This document shows positions 18,801 through 21,004 of a stretch of DNA of 21,004 nt, piece after piece (the first letter of the stretch is position 1; every line of letters begins with the position of its first letter). The notes under the pieces were generated by a model that was not told where the DNA came from, searched no databases, and saw only the letters and a program-made list of their open reading frames with translations. The translations under genes were made by a program, and so were the position numbers. Source of the stretch: Paraglomus occultum (Eukaryota; Glomeromycota; Glomeromycetes; Paraglomerales; Paraglomeraceae); NCBI GenBank assembly GCA_910592205.1, contig CAJVPJ010000605.1:1-21004 (forward strand). The letters are read 5' to 3'.

Positions 18801-20821
18801 AAAACTGCTGTCACTGTGTTGTCTCTATGTAATACTGTAGCCCCGCTTACACTTCCTAGATTCTCAAGTATATAGATTCGGTGATCTCTATTAACGCGCA
18901 ATCTGAGTAAGCACTGTAACAGAGCAAGACGAGAATTGACAGAGGCGGATGAATTGTCCAAAATCTTTAACATCTCTGAGAATATTTCTAGAACTTGCAG
19001 GGTTGTGTTGTCTTTATACAATGTGTGCTGAAAGACATTAATTAGACCAATAGTCGATATAAATGCTTTACAAGTGTCTGTATGAGTATAGCGCTGACGT
19101 AAGTTTTGAGGGCACGAGCACTCTGTGCACTGAACAAGTATTTTGAGAAAGGAAGAAAACCATTGATCATTTGATTCCTTGATAACCTCGATTAGAAAAT
19201 CCATGGCACTTTCGAACACTGTCATGTCATTCTCCTTGGGCAACTCTCTTAACAATGGCAATATAGCCCCCTCGATTACTGTTTCATAATAAAAATCTTT
19301 GGTTGCTTCATATACATCAATGGTCATAGCAAGAACTCGTTGGCGTACTGCTGATGAAGAATGATTTATAAAGAAAATTTTAATCACATCTACCAATAAT
19401 ATTAACCAGTCTGGTGATGATGGATAAAAGGAATACTCATCCGCATAATACTTCAATAACATTATTATGGAAGACTCTGATACACGACTATGAAGGTCTT
19501 GAATGAGAGACATAAAACGAGCAGTCGGCCCGTTGAATGATGAGGAAGCATAAAGTGACTGTATCTGGAATATTAATTGACTGTACGTTACAATTATGGC
19601 TTCAACCTCAGTATCATTTGTCGATGTTTCAGTAGTTGCCCCTCTGTCAACCACGTGGTATCGAGTTGTTTCCATAATGTCCATGACAACTTCCCATTCG
19701 AGACAAGTGATATTTCTGTCAGGTCTCGAAAGAATGTTGACTATCTGTTTTAGTATCTCGTGATGTAATCCAATGTCTCTACGGCTAACAGCCTTGCGCA
19801 TCGAATAGAGTGCGGCTGAGCTCATTGAGTTCACAATACCTTCATTACTTGCTCTTGAAATTGCCATGCCCAACAGTTTCACACATCCACGTAGCATTCG
19901 TATGGAATCTATTTCCATTGCATTCTCCAAATTGTTACATAATACTCTAATGGCCGAATATGCACAATGTCCTTTCAATAAATTATCCATAACATGCCAA
20001 GTTGTTTGTGATAGCTGTTCGATATTAATTAATTCACAGAGAACTTCTACATATAACTTAACCGACGTTTCAGGTACATAGCCGAAACACACCACCACAT
20101 CCCAGAAGCCAAGGCAAGATGATACATCGGAGATGTTCATTGAATGTTTCGGTACTTCAGCTACATCCTCAATTAGCTTCACGATATCCGTTTCTTCAAA
20201 TTGAGCAAAGCTGAATTTGACTACATTGATCAACAATGAAAGTATATCTTGTAACTCGGATCCATCCAAAGTTGTTGCAGTTGATCCACTGTTCGTTCGA
20301 TTAATACAATCGATGAGCCATTCAGCAAGCAGTTTACCTACATTTTTTTCAAAAGGGGATATATTTCTCCCATTATTGCATAATTCACGTAAAGCAGCTA
20401 TTCTAATTCTAAAGTCCTCGCGTATATTATGGTTTTTAATTGAATCATAAAACATTGCGCGAAGAACGCTTGAATCGTTAGATTGTTCCTGTATGTAAGA
20501 TATCATAAGCTGAAAGACCGAGTGTCTCGCTTCAGTCGGCATGTCCGCACCCAACAGATCCCTAACAGATGGCCATAGGTCAGTCATGTCATCAAACGTG
20601 TATTTGGTAACCGAAGCGCACAGCTCCTGCACTATTTTAGCACGAGCATTCGGGTTTGGTGCTTTCTGAAGTTCATTGATTATAGTCTGACAATCTGGTA
20701 GTTCGAGCAAGGAGACAGTTGGATCGACTTCCCTACCCAGTGTGTCATTTCTAGGATGGCGCGCTCTGTTAAATACGTCTAAGAAACTACGTCTTGATTT
20801 TTCTTTTTCCTCTTGTGACAT
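15830..20821 (-). CDS. TSC2: TSC2/tuberin, Rheb GTPase-activating protein
   Basis: Catalytic subunit of the TSC complex, which with TSC1 stimulates GTP hydrolysis by Rheb and so restrains TORC1. The ORF is uninterrupted, 1663 aa, from ATG at 20821 to a stop at 15830; human tuberin is about 1800 aa. The N-terminal two-thirds is a helical HEAT-like solenoid covering the tuberin N-terminal (DUF3384) and Tuberin regions. A Thr-rich disordered linker follows at about 1200-1245 (TTTTTPTTTTTISSTTTITS). The Rap/Ran-GAP domain spans about 1375-1620, with VVYVGKGQ, YIKFLNNLGNLVRL, VYVGGLDT, YAYYWKDDIIQLIFHCATLM and RHIGNNYVTIVYNDS. Asn1479, the first Asn of GNN, matches the catalytic asparagine-thumb residue Asn1643 of human TSC2, so the protein should be active. 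It is the only long gene here with no intron. Confidence 0.95.
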   Translation of the reverse strand: MSQEEKEKSRRSFLDVFNRARHPRNDTLGREVDPTVSLLELPDCQTIINELQKAPNPNARAKIVQELCASVTKYTFDDMTDLWPSVRDLLGADMPTEARHSVFQLMISYIQEQSNDSSVLRAMFYDSIKNHNIREDFRIRIAALRELCNNGRNISPFEKNVGKLLAEWLIDCINRTNSGSTATTLDGSELQDILSLLINVVKFSFAQFEETDIVKLIEDVAEVPKHSMNISDVSSCLGFWDVVVCFGYVPETSVKLYVEVLCELINIEQLSQTTWHVMDNLLKGHCAYSAIRVLCNNLENAMEIDSIRMLRGCVKLLGMAISRASNEGIVNSMSSAALYSMRKAVSRRDIGLHHEILKQIVNILSRPDRNITCLEWEVVMDIMETTRYHVVDRGATTETSTNDTEVEAIIVTYSQLIFQIQSLYASSSFNGPTARFMSLIQDLHSRVSESSIIMLLKYYADEYSFYPSSPDWLILLVDVIKIFFINHSSSAVRQRVLAMTIDVYEATKDFYYETVIEGAILPLLRELPKENDMTVFESAMDFLIEVIKESNDQWFSSFLKILVQCTECSCPQNLRQRYTHTDTCKAFISTIGLINVFQHTLYKDNTTLQVLEIFSEMLKILDNSSASVNSRLALLQCLLRLRVNRDHRIYILENLGSVSGATVLHRDNTVTAVFDKISAAANDRLTTLTTIENKSIDSNLHRKTSWRQRITLHRRVYKETKQSLENNETSKPTDDSADTTEQRLWNEPELLPFTVTANHPSPYVVSHDSISTANETADNTGSGATTCNKIVMPIEKYLEILIKILENEKDWELYSYVLCHLSLQLSTKHLFYNADIQIKDLRELLCVSITNNRLYDPPPGVEKANIYVVAYQILTTLIGYCSIFNRNQNDGLVLAFKAGLRKGSASAKPCIHALNICCFELASSMTRFLPETLNTLTQIITTTTMSVHILEFLCGLARLPQLYVNFIENDFKRVFGIAIQYIQHNKTGNDTQQVANPLAQYERIMAYQVIYAWFTALRLSERRKYVSFIVSGLLTADEKKSKLVDKKTDDKHHEIDEQTETCFDMLARYTFANCDPKREKSFINDLLKNCDKDKITSKTWLQGHAFVTMRTFKTLGCAEIIIRRPSGTVAFLTKLDNKSKFDDVSFVSLPETFMADHGHDGQETRTGLDIGSGLGIHSVTEERLIVDSEGRSTSTGIVDTVERSPATSSTNTTTTTPTTTTTISSTTTITSTTSSATTITNTVTSAEDSDVQQNTVQIENRTTSTEQSPAITTASVESVTPDNQFSPRITQHIRTQSDGSPLMTGESNSPSRRGIHAPRTSADRRAHRKDDSNIDPSFLFLQLSPYPDLSPGTGLWLLPDDKPTERALNVLDRTPVVDFHKVSVVYVGKGQTTEAEILANMRGSQNYIKFLNNLGNLVRLKNSKDVYVGGLDTRNDSDGEYAYYWKDDIIQLIFHCATLMPTNLENDPQCSSKKRHIGNNYVTIVYNDSDLDYAFNTIASQVNSINIIISPHSESPIRPGTSPKPSTERDKRTSNEAPKDINFQTTFFKVHMQRRHDMPEIGPISEFKMISGSSLPAFVRQIAMHANIYAHIFRETSRGIEYMSHWRDRLRQIKNFKQRLMTAGSDPVIGTPGKGSAVNTRGDDHMSERVVGLEPVINFTRYT
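17101..17199 (-). repeat. Degenerate ACT/ACC repeat coding a Thr tract in TSC2
   Basis: On the plus strand this reads as AGT/GGT-rich trinucleotide units. Two 18-bp copies (17123-17140 and 17141-17158) differ at one base, showing tandem duplication. It encodes the Thr/Ser-rich linker before the GAP domain. The opposite strand is open and Val-rich, an antisense by-product. Confidence 0.75.
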
Positions 20822-20927
20822 GTCAATAAGTTTGCGAAAGAGTGAGAAGAATTTTTAAGTATAAAATTGATGCGGTATGCCAATCATTTAGCCTAATGTA
20901 GTAATATTAATTGAGTGAAAAAGTCTA
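20822..20927 (-). promoter_or_regulatory. TSC2 upstream region
   Basis: About 106 bp separate the TSC2 ATG from a transposon-like end. A CCAAT-type box (CCAATCA, plus strand, 20880-20886) lies about 60 bp upstream of the ATG. The core promoter is likely in or just beyond this stretch. Confidence 0.4.
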
Positions 20928-21004
20928 TACACAGTGAAACTCGATAAGTCGGACACGACGGGCTGGGCATGGCTGTCCGACTTATCGAGAAATCCGAGTT
21001 ATCG
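20928..21004. mobile_element. End of a probable pogo/Tc1-mariner-type DNA transposon or MITE
   Basis: After a TA (20928-20929), the usual target site of this superfamily, the sequence begins CACAGTGAAACTCGATAAG. CTCGATAAGTCGGACA (20940-20955) is perfectly inverted in TGTCCGACTTATCGAG (20974-20989), 16-bp arms around an 18-nt loop. TCCGACTTATCG (20976-20987) recurs directly as TCCGAGTTATCG (20993-21004) with one mismatch. Such nested sub-terminal repeats with CAGTGAAACTCGATA-like ends are typical of pogo/Tigger relatives. The element runs off the window, so its length and any transposase are unseen. Confidence 0.7.

Noticed and set aside
1-21004. CRISPR array, bacterial operon, rRNA
   Set aside because: No regularly spaced direct repeats, no ribosome-binding-site pattern, and spliced eukaryotic genes throughout.

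Overview
This window looks like nuclear DNA of a fungus. It is AT-rich, and most genes have short introns (about 60-420 bp) with GT..AG ends. The gene set points to an early-diverging filamentous lineage, most likely an arbuscular mycorrhizal (Glomeromycotina) or related Mucoromycota fungus. It has a Crinkler (CRN) header protein of the style abundant in Rhizophagus-like genomes, a TSC2/tuberin homologue, an ESCRT-I VPS37, a FUN14 mitochondrial protein and an FBXO21-type F-box protein with a YccV domain. The lineage call is inference from gene content; no marker gene is present.

Layout. 1-1759: non-coding as far as I can see, with a strong hairpin at 265-324. 1760-4207 (+): four-exon F-box / SirB1-like / YccV-like protein, 595 aa. 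4208-4616: convergent 3' region with one small uncertain ORF. 4617-5982 (-): five-exon VPS37, 235 aa. 5983-6132: 150-bp divergent promoter. 6133-7140 (+): three-exon FUN14 protein, about 278 aa, with an EF-hand-like loop. 7141-8766: gene-poor, weak small ORFs only. 8767-9723 (+): four-exon CRN-header protein, 247 aa. 9724-13158: AT-rich and gene-poor, but containing a probable two-exon, 34-aa N-myristoylated microprotein (10511-12009) and a second, weaker split ORF (12438-12743). 13159-14922 (+): four-exon sterol O-acyltransferase (ARE/SOAT, MBOAT family), 506 aa. 14923-15829: convergent spacer. 15830-20821 (-): single-exon TSC2/tuberin GAP, 1663 aa. 20928-21004: left end of a probable pogo/Tc1-mariner-type element, cut by the window edge and lying about 110 bp upstream of the TSC2 start codon.

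All exon models were built by hand from splice signals and frame continuity, and each multi-exon model adds up to a whole number of codons. The genes are ordinary eukaryotic neighbours, not an operon. By theme they touch ubiquitin ligation, endosomal sorting, mitochondrial membrane/mitophagy, sterol-ester storage and TORC1 control. The most unusual items are the N-myristoylated microprotein, the FUN14 protein with a calcium-type loop, the CRN header with no recognisable effector domain, and the transposon end at the TSC2 promoter.
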